From positions 2,852,001 through 2,916,000 of the forward strand of contig OY725496.1 of NCBI GenBank assembly GCA_963281255.1: a DNA stretch of 64,000 nucleotides, read 5' to 3'. This DNA is from Aphrocallistes beatrix (Eukaryota > Porifera > Hexactinellida > Sceptrulophora > Aphrocallistidae). This document shows positions 1 through 11,916 of the stretch, in pieces. The position numbers were made by a program, and so were the translations under genes. The notes under the pieces are model-generated. The model was not told where the DNA came from. It did no database searches and saw only the letters and a program-made list of their open reading frames with translations. Position 1 is the first letter of the stretch, and each line of letters starts with the position of its first letter.

Positions 1-665
1 GAGTACCCTGAAAATCCACAAATTTCCTTGAGGCTCCTAACCCCGAATATTTTGAGATAATTGCGAATTTTAATTAATATTCCTAGCATTAAGAAGTATA
101 ATATATCAGTTTAGAATGAATAAAGAGCTTCCAAAAAGTATATTAGAAAGTGAAAACTAAGAATTTGGGAATATATTCACAGAGATAGATAGATACCTTT
201 TTTTTGGACCCTATATGGGGTTTTTGACCGATATGGGAGGTCCAAGGCCAGAACTTTCAAAATAATTCCGAACAAATTTTATTTCTGATCCAGTGATCGC
301 TAAATATCTGATATCAAACAGGCGATTTCCCGAGCATTATATAAATGAACTCCCTTATAGAGCTATTTTGTTTGGATTTTATTTGGTCATTCTTCTGAAT
401 CTTGGTGCCAAAACAATGTTAAGGTCCATATCATTAGAAAATTATCAAATAAGTTAAAAACTAATTGGTGAATTCCTCAAAAATCTCCAATAATCTTTCA
501 ATTTTTAGTAACGCTAAACTTTAGGGGGTTAACTCATATAAATCAAAATAAATACCCTCCAACTTGTACTATCAGATGATAGATCGCTCAGTAATATGTA
601 CAATGAAATTAACAATAAAAAATTGTTTTTTTTGACGCCAGGTAAAGTTTTTGAGGGCAGTATCC
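1..665 (-). mobile_element. TTAA-target element, family 1 copy A (cut by window edge)
   Basis: The segment ends at 665 in a terminus that reads GGATACTGCCCTC on the - strand and is followed by TTAA (666-669). The stretch from 1 to about 160 is the reverse complement of about 2580-2730 in copy B, so the two copies lie in opposite orientation. No transposase is visible. The other end lies before the window. It is classed only as a TTAA-target DNA element (Kolobok or piggyBac type by target; the termini do not start with CCC as in piggyBac). Confidence 0.6.
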
Positions 666-669
666 TTAA

Positions 670-1507
670 AGACTCATTTTACAATTTGAAAATCGTCTAA
701 ACTTAAAACTCCTTTATCTCGAGAACTTAAAATTCAAAATTTTCGTCTTTAAAATAAAAATTTCGAATTTGGCAATAGCAGGCTCAAATTTTCCATAGTT
801 GTTCTACCTCATAAAAGTATTCGACCATCACGGAAATCTCCATACAAATAGTATTAAAGTGGATCTACTCATAAAGGAATATGTACTTAAACTATAAGAA
901 ATACTCTTTTTTTTTTCCAACTCGTAAACTACACATCCAAATAGTCATTTTTGAAACTTGCAACAACAAAACTACCTATTCTGTTTTCTAAAATCATCAA
1001 CCTGTGCCACTTTGTGTCACTAATCGCCAACATATATAATGGCTGTGACCCCCTCACACTATACTCCCACTATTTTAATAGGCTGGAAATCAGCTTTCTG
1101 TGCTAAGCAATTTCTTCAATCAATTCGTTACATGATGAGTAATGGCGTACCCGGCGTTTCTCGAGTTTCAGAGTATCCTGAGTGAAAGCTATCGATTCCG
1201 AGTCACAAATATCTGATGATAAGAATAAGAAACAATTACAAATGGTGTCTAACGATTTTGGTAAACCAGTAAATAGACCCTACAATTTTCTGAGAAAAAG
1301 TAATTATTAATTGTGTCAACCTGGACTTCTCGGTTACATACATGGTCGTGTATTAAGTAAGCCATGGGCTTTCATATTGTTGCCCTATCAGAAAACACAG
1401 CATTAGAAATGCCATAGCCTACAGAATATAAGGCCTCAAAGTAACCTGCAGATTTGGGACTAGGGATGCGGTAGAAGATGGTAGAACTAATACAGGAGTT
1501 GCCTTAA
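670..1507. repeat. Patchwork of repeat fragments
   Basis: No gene is seen. About 811-1030 matches the interior of the Tc1-like MITE at 53189-53665. About 1075-1133 matches the 5' region of the Helitron-like family in reverse orientation. From 1411 the sequence is the left end of a P-type MITE (CATAGCCTAC) whose right end is missing. Between 1140 and 1410 I recognise nothing. Confidence 0.5.
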
Positions 1508-3379
1508 GGATACCGCCCTCGAAAAACCTTGCCTGGCGTAAAAAAAACAGCAAAATTTTTATTGCTAATTTCATTGTATTACTCAGCGATCTACCATCTG
1601 ATAGTACTAGTTGGACGGTTTTATTTTGATTTTTAGAGTTAATTTACCTCCTAAAGTTTAGCGTTACTAAAAATTAAAAATTATTGGAGGTTTTTGACGC
1701 ATCTACCAATTAGATTTTAACTTATTTGATAATTTTTTAATGATATGGACCTTAACATTGTTTTGGCACATTTGGAGAGTATATAACACAAAGATTTAGA
1801 AGAATTGCAAAATAAATCCAAACAAAATAGCTCTATAAGGGAGTTCATTTATATAATGCTCGGGAAATCACCTGTTTGATATCAGATATTTAGCGATCAC
1901 TGGATCAGAAATAAAATTCTGATCATTTCATAAAATTTGCTCGGATCCGATAATTTGTTCTTGAGATATCGCATATTATAGGTAAAGTTCGGGCATAAGA
2001 TCTCTCTATGGTCCCGAAAGAGGCTGATATCATATCTTAAAAACTAGTGAAGATATATCATCTATTATATTCTTAAATAAAAGGATATATGCGAAAATAT
2101 ATAGGTTCCTCAAACATTCCTTTGTCAAAAAATAGATATTTCTCGACTTATAGTTGATTTAATTGTGATACAAATTCTTTGGAGAACTTTGAATATAATA
2201 GAAAATGGCGAATCTAATCATTAAATATGTATCCAAATGTGGCTATTATGCTAAATAATGAATACAATTGTCCTTAATAATGTGTACAGAAAAATTGGAG
2301 AACTTTGGATAATTATTTTGAATGTTCTGGCGTTGGACCTCCCAGATTCGTCAAAACCTCCCATTTAGGATCCAAAAAGAGACATCTCTCTATCTCTGTA
2401 AATATAAGCCCAAATTCTTAGTTCTCACTTCCTAATATACTTTTTATGTGTGCACATATATGATTCATTGATAATAATTGCACTACATCTTATGGAATGT
2501 AAGTTTTAGATTTTTGTAATATGATGACGTAGCATTTTCGAAATCCTAACTTGGAAACTAAAAGTCGTAGACTTTCGCTCTAACTTCCTAATATGTATAC
2601 TTTTTGGAAGCTCTTTATTCATTCTAAACTGATAGATTATACTTCGTAGTGCGAGGAATATGAATTATTATTTACAATTATCTCAAAATATTCGGGGTTA
2701 GGGGCTTCAATGAAATTTGGTACTCTTGCTATTTTTTGTAACATTTGGTTCGAATATACCTAAATCAGCAGTGTAAATGCGAATAAATGTATGTAAATGC
2801 TTTTGTTCATTATTAATAACTCATTTTACATTCTTCTTAACATCTAAACTTAAAATCTCTACATCTCGGGACTTTTCAAAATTGACCGTCTTTACAGAAT
2901 TTTAATTCAAAATTGTTTTGAGATAGAGGTTTGAAAATTTCAAGAGTTGTTCCATATTATTAGGCTATGGACGTAGGACCACTTTATTTTCGATATCTTA
3001 TAACTTGGTGATTTTATTCCTTATTTCCCCAATAAACAGACATTTTTCGCCGTTTTTGACCCCTTTTTTTCGGACACCGATAAAATTTACAATTTTTGTC
3101 ATTTTAACTTTCTTCCTATGAAGTTGCAAATATGATAGACTATCTATGTTTCGATTTTGGAAGCATTTGATTCCTTGGTATGTCCTAAACAATTCCTTGA
3201 GTGGCCGGATTTCTACCATGAAGATGTGATAGAAAAAAACAGACTTTGAGACACAGTATCTCAAAAACTAGAAATGAGCTAGTATTCATAGACGGAGATA
3301 CCTGTCCACGCTTAACATCTCTAATAGCTCTATAATCGTATGCTGTATGCCAAATCATGTTTTTTCGAGGACGGTATCC
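1508..3379 (+). mobile_element. TTAA-target element, family 1 copy B (full length)
   Basis: The left terminus GGATACCGCCCTCGAAAA at 1508 follows TTAA (1504-1507). The right terminus is its inverted copy, ending at 3379, and is followed by TTAA (3380-3383). The element is about 1.87 kb and has no open transposase, so it is non-autonomous. Its right third recurs after the gap (7266-7580) and, inverted, at the start of copy C (from 55359). Confidence 0.75.
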
Positions 3380-3496
3380 TTAATTAGACACAATGAAAAA
3401 TAGTAAGATAATAGTTCCATACCTTATCATTACCTTATCTTTCAAAAACTTAGTTATTATTAAATGTAGTGTTACATACAACTTTTAATTATACTA

Positions 3497-3940
3497 CAAG
3501 CGCGCTTCGCTTGCTTGCGCTGCGCGGCTAGCTAACACTTTGTGTCCGTCAGAGGCACCCTTTGGGACCTAGGGCTCACAGTGATTAATTGAAAGGTGGA
3601 TGACATCTCTAAATACGTCTGTCTTACTGTTATAATCGATATCACTCGAAAAATCACCAAATTTGTCAATTTTTCAATTTTTTTTATTTTTGATGCATAT
3701 GGTGACGTCATAACAGAGTGATGAGACTTCAATTTACATGATAGTTGTATCAAATATGAGATGTATTATATATATTTTTGAGATGTGTTCAGAACTTAGT
3801 GGAACCAGAGCCAAAAGAATCCCACGTGCATAAAATCAGCTTTCTGTGCCAGGCATTTCTACAATCAATTCGTTACAGTGATATATATATATCGAGAGAG
3901 AGAGAGAGAGAGAGAGAGAATAATCGAGTTTTAATAGTAG
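3497..3940 (-). mobile_element. Helitron-like non-autonomous copy
   Basis: On the - strand the copy starts with a decayed TATTAAAACTCG terminus and ends in the family tail GCAAGCGAAGCGCGCTTG. A (GA)n run at 3892-3918 replaces the usual (TA)n near the 5' end. The hairpin before the tail is degraded compared with better copies such as 28222-28788. Confidence 0.6.
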
Positions 3941-4447
3941 TTTTTCTAATCACGGGATCTCGGGATTGGAAAAAAAATGTCAATCCCGGAATCCCGAATT
4001 CACGGGTTATAAAATATGTCCTGGATTGTAATTCCATGCGCTTCCTGGTTCCGACTAGCTATGGCGTTCCATCGTCTCGAATAATTCAAGCGACTGCTTT
4101 GGAGTGCGACTCGGCTTAGATTTTTGACATACGAGACAGGCTTCGCAGTGTGCTCTGGTCTCTCTTGATATGTTTTTCCAGAAGTAAGTCCTTCGTACCA
4201 ATCGAAGAATCCACATCAATCAAGAGTGCGACTGTGCATGCAGCTTCTCGAGATCTTCGATTTGTAATCCTTTCGATTCCACAAACCTGTCCTGAAAATA
4301 CAAAAGTCTGCGAACTATGTACAGCTTGGGGGCTTCCTTTCTTTAGAGGCCGTGGGCAACCGAACCCGTTTCTAATAGTTGCGAAACAACATTTCGAATC
4401 ACTAGGTCTTCTCGCTGTGCACTTTTCAAACTATCTACTTGCATCCA
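3941..4447. other. Unassigned stretch next to a gypsy relic
   Basis: A short inverted pair with cgggat/atcccg cores (about 3950-4010) resembles the end of a small DNA element. The rest is probably decayed 3' sequence of the gypsy relic that follows. Open frames here on the + strand look like shadows of that relic. Confidence 0.3.
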
Positions 4448-6207
4448 CTACACCTGATTTTCGACTGTATATACTTTCGTCCTGAAATCCTCTCCCGCAT
4501 TTACCTCTTCATCCATTTGCATCTGACAACTGCGGCTGAGATAATCTGGAAGTGAGTTCTGTGATACTGGGCGATATCCGATCTCGTATGGAACTCTTTC
4601 CAACTCCATTAACCATCGTGCAAATGTATGCATTGGATCCCGTTGATTCCGCAACCATTTGAGAGGATAGTGGTCGGTGAGGAGAATTACTTTTTGTGCA
4701 GCTTTCAAATATACTCGCCACTTGTGTGTAGCCGCGACCAGGGCCCAGGCTTCCAATTGTCCTGCTGAGTAGTTTCTTTGCACGGACTACAAGGTTGAAG
4801 AGAAATAACACACAGCTTTTAACATTCCTGGATTTCACGTCTTCCTGTGATAGAACGGCTGCTACAGCTCGCAAACTTGCCTCTTCCTCGATGTAAAATT
4901 CCTCTTTCCACTGCGGAAAGGGTTGCAATACCGACTCTTGGACGAGCTTATTTCTCAATTCATGGAATGCACTCTTGAAATCCTCAGACCACTTCCATAC
5001 GCCGTGCTTCGCGATAACTGATGTAACGGTTCCTCGATTTGGGCGAGCCCTGGAATGTAACTTGTGTAAAAGTATAGACTTCCGAGGAACCGCTGTAGTT
5101 CGCACACAGACTTTGGTTTAGGGAATACCAACAGTCACACAACTATAGACGGGGCGGAACTCTTTCCCTCTGCTGAAATGAGATGCCCCCAAAAGACGCC
5201 TTCTTTGCATCAAAAATGGCGATTGTCCTTCTCAACCTTACATTAGCCCTCCTCATCTTTTCGAAAGTAATTTTCATATATTTAGGTGTTGATCAAAATC
5301 CGTTGAGAACACAATAATCGTCCACCTAAGATTCTACTCTCATCATCCACTCCAGATGTTGTGTCCATCAGCCTTTGAAATGTTACCCGCGAATTGCACA
5401 GGTCGAACGGCATGATAACCGTTTCATACTGGCCTCTAGAAGTATGGAATGCTGTTTTCTCCACGTCCTGACTTCTCACTGGTACGCACCAGTAAGCGCT
5501 TGCTATTTCGATAAAGGAAAATTAACGACTTAAATTATCTAAAATCGAATGTATGTTAGGAAGGCTATAAGCATCTTCCTTCGTAATCTTGTTTAATGGC
5601 TGGAAGTCAATTGCGAATCTCCAGCTCCCATCCCTTTTCCGCCCACCACTACATTTGATGCCCAGGATAAATGAAAGGGTCTGCACACTCCATTTTTCAG
5701 CATTTCTTTCAACTATCTCTCGATTTACTCCTCCAATTCAGGTGGTACCCTTCTTGCTCTCTTAATTGGCGCTGCATCGCCTGTTTTGATAACATGCTCG
5801 CACATACCCATCTTTGAGAGCCGCTTAGGGTCTCTTGCGAAAAGATCCTCATTTTCCTCTACCAGTTGGACTAATCGCCTACGCTGTTTTTCTTCTCGTG
5901 TCGCTTCAGTAACCGAGAACGTCGAATTTCCTCTAGGATCGGTCTGTCGGAATACTCCTTTCGACTAAGAGTGATCTTACTTTAGTCATGAGATCTCCAG
6001 AGTCTTTTTCACGAGCCGACGAGCCGAATGCTGAGTAAGTTTCGCTTCTCGAAGCAATCGCATCCAAAAACAATCTACAAACTCGCCGCTGCTCAACTCC
6101 ATAGCGTAATATTTCAGAGTTTCCTCGTATAGATATGGTGGGTCCAGGTTGTCCTTTAACAATTTAAAAGCTTCTTCTAAGGTATCCTTCTTTATCTCCT
6201 CCAACAC
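4448..6207 (-). pseudogene. Ty3/gypsy gag-pol relic 1
   Basis: Read on the - strand from high to low coordinates, the order is a possible gag segment (6207-5986), the approach to reverse transcriptase with many stops (about 5985-5480), an RT palm piece with PFDLCNSRVTFQRLM (5479-5282; the family norm is PFGLCNAPATFQRLM), the RT connection (about 5100-4800), and RNase H with YSAGQLEAWALVAA and LLTDHYPLKWL (4783-4448). Each part lies in a different frame with stops between, so the copy is dead. No LTR pair was found. The order and motifs are those of Metaviridae-type retrotransposons. Confidence 0.8.
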
Positions 6208-6639
6208 TAGTGTTTTCTCGACTTCTCGGCGCGAAACATAAGCAAGTAAGAGCTACACAGCCGCCTTTTCATTTGCTGTCGCGACTAGTCAGCTAGCAGT
6301 AGCGCTGAAAAGCAGCTCTCACTCCTCGATCCTCTGTTCTGTCACGAATAACGGAATTCCAACAGTGAAACCAAGTGAGTGTAGTCTGGTTAGTTTGCCG
6401 AATATACTACTTATAGTGACCAAATTCTGAAATGAGTGGCTATAATATTATTATGTTAATATTTTCTTGGTGATTTTCCGTATGGCCAAGCTATAAGAGT
6501 TTAAGGTATGAAATTCTGTGAATATATGCTTTGAGGGTATGGGGTGTACAGCAAAGTGCCCGAATTTCGATCAGACACCAAAAGATAAATGAAACACCTT
6601 TGAATGGCCAGACAGGTTGTGAACAAAAGCTGAAATTAC
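6208..6639. other. No gene recognised
   Basis: AT-rich sequence between the gypsy relic and a Helitron-like copy. It may be decayed gag or leader sequence of the relic. I see no open frame or repeat termini. Confidence 0.3.
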
Positions 6640-7065
6640 CAAAAATCAAAAGGGAGACAATAATGTCATAATTCCATGATGAGTCGACGTTTTGAGAGGT
6701 CAGAACGTAGTGGAGTCAACTCATCATGGAATTATGATGCTATTGCCACCTGTTTTATAATTTAAAATTTTTCTTTTTTCGAATCTAACTCGCTATTTTA
6801 GGTGATAGAAGGCTGAAAATTTATTAAAATGTGTATATTAATATCTCACATATGGTAAAACTATCATCAAAAAATGATGACTCATTACTCTACAAAAAAA
6901 TTGATAAATTGTCAAATTTGGTGATTTCGAGTGATAACGATTATAACAGTAAGACAGACGAGTTTGGAGATGTTAACTACCTTATAGTAATAAATGTGAA
7001 CCTAGGCGCCCAAAGGGCGCCTCTGGCGGACATCTGCCAGCCGCGCAGCGCAAGCAAGCACAGCG
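6640..7065 (+). mobile_element. Helitron-like copy running into the gap
   Basis: Interior and 3' part of the Helitron-like family, including two TCATCATGGAATTATGA-type segments, the ATCGATTATAACAGTAAGAC-type segment and the tail CGCAGCGCAAGCAAGC, cut by the run of N at 7066. The stem GGCGGACA/TCTGCC before the tail is kept in part. Confidence 0.6.
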
Positions 7066-7265
7066 NNNNNNNNNNNNNNNNNNNNNNNNNNNNNNNNNNN
7101 NNNNNNNNNNNNNNNNNNNNNNNNNNNNNNNNNNNNNNNNNNNNNNNNNNNNNNNNNNNNNNNNNNNNNNNNNNNNNNNNNNNNNNNNNNNNNNNNNNNN
7201 NNNNNNNNNNNNNNNNNNNNNNNNNNNNNNNNNNNNNNNNNNNNNNNNNNNNNNNNNNNNNNNNN
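7066..7265. other. Assembly gap (200 N)
   Basis: Exactly 200 undetermined bases, the kind of fixed length used for scaffold gaps of unknown size. The flanks belong to different repeat families (Helitron-like on the left, TTAA family 1 on the right). Confidence 0.95.
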
Positions 7266-7580
7266 TGAAAATTTAAAGAGTTGTTCCATATCATTAGGCG
7301 ATGAACGTAGGACCACTTTATTTTCGATATCTTATAACTTGTTGATTTTATTCTTGATTTACCAAAAAAACCCGGACATTTTTCGCCCTTTTTTTGCCCT
7401 TTTTTTGCCCTTTTTTTCTGGACACCGATAAAATTTACAATCTTTGTCATTTTCACTTTCTTTTGGTCCTATGAAGTGGCAAATATGATAGACTATCTAT
7501 CATTCGATTTTGGAAGCATTTGTTTCCTTGGTATGTCCTAAACAATTCCTTGAGTGGACGGAATTCTACCATTAAAATGT
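7266..7580 (+). repeat. Fragment of TTAA-target family 1
   Basis: Matches about 2930-3230 of copy B in the same orientation, including the GTAGGACCACTTTATTTTCG segment. It is cut by the gap on the left and stops before the right terminus. Confidence 0.6.
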
Positions 7581-9021
7581 GTCGTTTTTAGAGCGACAAG
7601 AGGTGATACAAGTGGCTCAAAGTGGCGAAATATTGGGGCTGGAGTTATAAAAATCCAACCTTGGAAACACCAACCTTCATCAATAAAGAAAGCAGGTGAT
7701 AAATAAGTATTTTATTTGACATTTAAAACCCTTTTTTTATTTATAAATAGCATGTGGATGAATATTTTTTATAACCGAGACTCAAGATAGACATGGAATT
7801 GTTATTGATTGCCAGAAGCGAGAGGTTAGTTTTATACTAGTCAGGACCGTAGCCACCGGTACTGTAAGTCCGGTTTCAATCTGACCACTTTTGAAGAATT
7901 TTATGTGCCAAAAGCACAATTTGGTACATTCCGACTGGTTTCAACTGGACCACTTTTTGTCCCAACCGGACCACTTGAAACCTGGCGCCTACGGTCTTGC
8001 TAGTAGTATAGTAAGGCCACTACTGTTAAATGCGAAATGTCCCACAGCTATGACTTCTTTTAACAGTGCCAGATCATCTTTTTAATGCTGAATTCATGCT
8101 CAGCACTAGATTTCCAGCAATTTGATATATATATATTGACCATATTCGGAAACATTTTTGTTTGACCGTGCCTAGCAACGAAGGCAATCAAAATATTATC
8201 CCAATATGGTCAATATATATATCAAATTGCTGGAAATCTAGTGCTGAGCACGAATTCAGTATTAAAATAACGACCTGGCATAGTCAAATAAAGTTATAGG
8301 TGCGGGATTTCTGCGGATACAATCGGACAAGGTCATTTTTGTGTCCCCAGTCATAACTGACAATTTTTCCTCACTTTTGAAGGTGTCATGATGTGAAAAT
8401 ATTTGATATGCCATATCTTGAAGTTAAGTACTACTATAAGTTGTTGAATTAGGATGGTTTGATGTTATTTATTATCAGAATATCAGTAAAAACTAATGGA
8501 AATCAAGCCTTCCCGAAGAAAATTGCTTTGTAGCCTGTTTTTAGTACTAAAAAATCAATTTTACAAAGGAGAAATCTCTAGTTCCAAAGGTTGTAGAGTT
8601 AAAAACTCGACGGTTTTAGAAAGATCTCGTCACGTACAAAATGATAGAGACAGATTTTATATATTCTACTTTAGAAAAAAGTTAAAATATTTTTCCTTAC
8701 GAAAATCTGCCTCTAAATACTGTATAAACGAAATTTGAAAGAAAAAATTATTTGGGTTAAAATTGATAGTTCTATTCCTATTATTTTCTTTATTCAGCCA
8801 TTTCGTGCAAGAATAATTGAGTAAAAGAGGCATAAGGCATTGAAGTTTCCTTGAATGTCCTCTATAAATTAGGTCATTTGGAAAAAATAAAATTTTTCTT
8901 ACTTCTTGGGCTCCCGAAAAGTGTATTTTTGCAGATAACTCATCGAGAATAGTTTCCACAAAAAATTTCAGGAGAAAATAATGAAAACTTTTAAAGTTAG
9001 TTCTGGAAGGAAACACCAACC
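7581..9021 (+). mobile_element. TTAA-target element, family 2, rearranged copy
   Basis: The right terminus GGAAACACCAACC ends at 9021 and is followed by TTAA (9022-9025). From about 8021 rightwards it follows the complete copy at 21152-22366. The left piece (7581-7690) is the corresponding 5' segment in inverted orientation, so the copy has been rearranged. About 7690-8020 is not shared with the other copy. A hairpin-forming block (about 8118-8230) around GACCGTGCCTAGCAACG is part of the family. Confidence 0.6.
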
Positions 9022-9480
9022 TTAATTGCTCAGTGTTCCAAACAGCCTATATTTCTCATCATGGTTGGGCGTGATTGTGGTAAATGACTCTAGTTCCATA
9101 AATGGATTCTGATTAATTAAGAAATCGAATACAAGGGAGAATGTAGACTAAGATTATATTCTAGCATATAATATTATTATATAAACACATACTGTTATCA
9201 ATTCTTACAAATTACTTGAATACAGTGAATGGACAAAAATTGTGTGAGGAAACAATAGGGAAAATATTAATCATATATCATATAGGATATATTCAACAGT
9301 TATGTGGACAAGGAGCTAAATTCTGGTAATTAAAATGTAAAGTCATCATTCTAGTTAAAATTAGTACACTGAAGTTAAAAATAACCCATGATATTCTATT
9401 TCCAGTGGAAACGCATTTTGAATAGTCGAAACGCGTTTCGACTGGAAACGCATTCTGACTGCAACATATATATATATATA
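9022..9480. other. No gene recognised; 3' flank of the retroelement
   Basis: AT-rich, without open frames. Near 9400-9465 the motif GAAACGC recurs in three nearby spots, followed by a (TA)n run at 9465-9482. Confidence 0.3.
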
Positions 9481-9514
9481 TAATAAAGATTCGTGAAACA
9501 ATAGTAGTTTAATA

Positions 9515-9575
9515 GGAATTGAGCACACAAGAATAAGAATGCTTTCGTCTTATAATAAGACTCATCAGAATGGGA
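9515..9575 (-). ncRNA. Hammerhead ribozyme motif
   Basis: On the - strand the conserved core reads CTGATGA (9568-9562), then a perfect 5-bp stem II GTCTT/AAGAC with loop ATTAT (9561-9547), then GAAA (9546-9543). Stem III forms from the last A of GAAA plus GCAT pairing with the segment ending GTGC T (down to 9522), with a loop of about 12 nt. The cleavage triplet is CTC, with the cut predicted after 9521. All invariant core bases are present. Stem I is weak: only three A/T pairs next to the core are obvious. It lies about 75 nt downstream of the stop codon of a GIY-YIG frame on the same strand, the position expected in Penelope-like elements, which are known to carry hammerheads. Activity is not shown. 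Confidence 0.75.
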
Positions 9576-9642
9576 ATGGTTGGATTAGAAAAGAATAGAG
9601 TGAGGCATTGGGTAAAGAATCCTATATTAAGCGGGTGTTATA

Positions 9643-10055
9643 CTAAGGGTCAAAGTCCTCGAAAGAGGCTATGGGGATGAGAGCAATCGCATTTGCTATG
9701 GCGTCATAGAATCGGCTGGGATCATTAAGGATGAATTCTATTTTGGGATAAGCTTTTGAGAGCTTAGAGACCATCTGGATTTCCAATGAGGTTTCCATCC
9801 TAGTGATGGCTTGGTATTCGGCTGGCAAGAATTTAAGTACCTGCCAGCTTAGGGATGGGGCTTGTCTTTGATGAGCCCATATGCGGTGATTAGATCTCGG
9901 TGTATGTAGCGTAGTAAGGGTTGCTCCTGTCTGCCCAACATAGCAAATGTTGGTGGCATATTCGTGATGGAGCAAATATATCATGCGGAGTTTAGCACAA
10001 GGTTCAAAGGGGAAGTTTGAGGGGGTTCCGAAACGTTGATCATATGCACAACATA
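9643..10055 (-). pseudogene. Penelope-like element, GIY-YIG nuclease end (fragment)
   Basis: The - strand frame, which stops at 9643, holds a GIY-YIG-like N-terminus: hydrophobic strand RMIYLLHH, then ICYVGQTGATLTT, where YVGQTG is the second half of the motif, then a charged helical region. Penelope-like retroelements end their single protein with this nuclease. The reverse transcriptase is absent, because at about 10055 the frame runs into the 5' part of a Helitron-like copy. I therefore see only the 3' end of a 5'-truncated element. The hammerhead just downstream supports the call. LINE or homing nuclease origins are less likely. Confidence 0.65.
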
Positions 10056-10057
10056 TT

Positions 10058-10541
10058 TGATATATATATGTAACGAATTGATTGAAGAAACTGCCAAGCA
10101 CAGAAAGCGATTTTTGGTATGTGGGGGTCTTTTGGTTATGACTCCACTAAGTTCTGAGCTCAGACGAAAATGTCGACTAATCATTGAATTATGACGTCAT
10201 TGTCACCTTTTTTTATAATAAGAAATTTCAGTTTTTTCGGTTATAACTCAGCCATTTTAGGTGATAAAAGGCTGAAATTTTACTAGAATGTGTATATTAA
10301 TACATCTCAGATATGATATAACTATCATCAAAAAACGATGGCTCATCACTCTATTATGACGTCATCATTACTCATCAAAAATTTGAAAACTGAAAAATTT
10401 GGTGATTTTTCGTGCAATCTCGATTATAACAGTAGGACGCAAGTATTTAGTGATGCTATTCACCTTATAATTGATCAATGCGACCACAGGCGCCCAAAGG
10501 TGTCCGCTAGCCGCGCAGCGCATGCAAGCGAAGCGCGCTTG
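10058..10541 (+). mobile_element. Helitron-like copy, 5' truncated
   Basis: Runs from the TAACGAATTGATTGAAGAA segment to the tail ending GCGCGCTTG at 10541, followed by T. It keeps a TGACGTCA palindrome twice. The stretch after the tail (taataagcgtgtca) is shared with the sequence after the copy ending at 16353, so the two may come from one larger duplicated unit. Confidence 0.65.
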
Positions 10542-10596
10542 TATCATATAATAAGCGTGTCAACATATCACGGTAATATAATATCCATGGTATATA

Positions 10597-11030
10597 TCCT
10601 TACTATTAAAACTCGATTAATGTGTATATATATACATATACAGTAGAACTCGGTTAGTACGTACCCCTCCGGGAAGCGGAAAAAGTACGTACTATCCGCA
10701 AGCACGTACTAACCGAGTTGATATTACATAGGAATCTATATAATAAATGAATTTTGGTTCAGAGAAATGAGTACGTACTAAGCCGAAGTACGTCTTATTC
10801 CGGGTACGTAATAAGTACTAACCGAGTTCTACTGTATATATCAAGGAATTATCTAGGAGCGCGAGACGCTCCTTTAGGCGTATGATTTTAAGCTGCAAAT
10901 TGTTTAGGAGCGTGAAAATTCAGAAAAATACCCAATTTACCCAATATTATAATGTCATTTAGCGATTTAGGCGTATTAAAATTTAGAAATTTTAGATTAG
11001 GAGCGTATCTCTGGAAGGCTGTATAATACC
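10597..11030 (+). mobile_element. Second Helitron-like variant sharing the 5' terminus
   Basis: It starts with TCCTTACTATTAAAACTCG but then has a different body, with an AGGAGCGCGAGACGCTCCT hairpin and GGAGCGTATCTCTGGAAGG near its end. The same body, inverted and next to the same terminus, occurs at 49541-49763. A Tc1/pogo-type MITE (10639-10834) is inserted near the 5' end. Confidence 0.5.
10639..10834. mobile_element. MITE, CAGTAGAACTCGGTTAG family
   Basis: Terminal inverted repeats CAGTAGAACTCGGTTAGTA and their complement are flanked by TA on both sides. It is 196 bp with no coding capacity. A second copy is at 25650-25837; both lie inside Helitron-like copies. The TA target and CAGT ends fit the Tc1/mariner/pogo superfamily. 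Confidence 0.75.
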
Positions 11031-11042
11031 GTGGTATATATA

Positions 11043-11910
11043 CAGTACCCGGACAAAAGTATTTGCACACTTCATCATCTCACGTGCATTTAATACTAAA
11101 ATGAGTCTATTCATGAAGATTAAGACTCCGAAACGGTAAGTGATACAACTAATCGGGTTTCAAATTCGAAATCTTCGCATTCGAATTAGTTACTATGGGA
11201 TATTTCTAATCAATTACTAATTCCCAATTATTTCAAATTATCAATCACTGCCACCTTGCGCCACATATGTCCCTTTTTATCACTATACATGATGGTGGTG
11301 TACCACCCCTTGTGCCACAGGGGCCTTATTCACTAAGAAAACTTAAGATTTGCTTAACTTTTGAATCTTCAAAATTAGAAGAGATTTTTAAAGAATTCAA
11401 ATAGATTGCATACTCTATTAATTTTAAGTGGTACAATTGAAATGCTTGACAAATTTTGACTCATTTGTTAAACTTTTCAGAAAGTTACGTAATTTTTTAA
11501 GTTAAGTATGACGTCATAATGCTTAAGTATGACATCACGAATATTTCGAGAGTGACTTGGAATATTTCCAGTATTTAGGTAGTTTATATTTCTATTGGTA
11601 TTATTGAACATCTATTTACCCAAATCGTATTGCAACTCTTCAAAATTTCCACTATATAAAGTTATATAAAGTTAAGCAAATCTTAAGTTTTCTTAGTGAA
11701 TAAGGCCCCAGGTTGATAATTTTATTCATTGGGTTGAGCAATCTGTTAGAAATCTTCAACTATTACTAAATTGAATGTGAAGATTTCGAATCTTAAATCA
11801 AACTCTTAATAGCTCTTGAGTTTGAATATTTTTCCCTTCATGAAAAGATCAATTTAGTACTATTTGTATGAGGAAGAATATAGTGTACAAATACTTTTGT
11901 CCGGGTGCTG
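11043..11910. mobile_element. Tc1-like MITE (CAGTACCCGGACAAAAGTA) with nested insertion
   Basis: The ends CAGTACCCGGACAAAAGTAT and the inverted TACTTTTGTCCGGGTGCTG are flanked by TA. The interior is shared with copies at 12551-13151, 49772-50246 and 53189-53665. A Harbinger-type MITE (11321-11708) splits it. Confidence 0.75.
11321..11708. mobile_element. Harbinger-like MITE with CAG duplication
   Basis: Inverted ends GGGCCTTATTCACTAAG are flanked by CAG on each side (11318-11320 and 11709-11711). The host Tc1-like MITE has a single CAG-type site at the same place in related copies, so the 3-bp duplication is well supported. Another copy lies at 19166-19585. Confidence 0.75.
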
Positions 11911-11916
11911 TATATA

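Noticed and set aside
4150..4485. + strand open frame of 111 codons
   Set aside because: It overlaps the - strand gypsy RNase H frame and has no motif of its own, so it is an antisense shadow.
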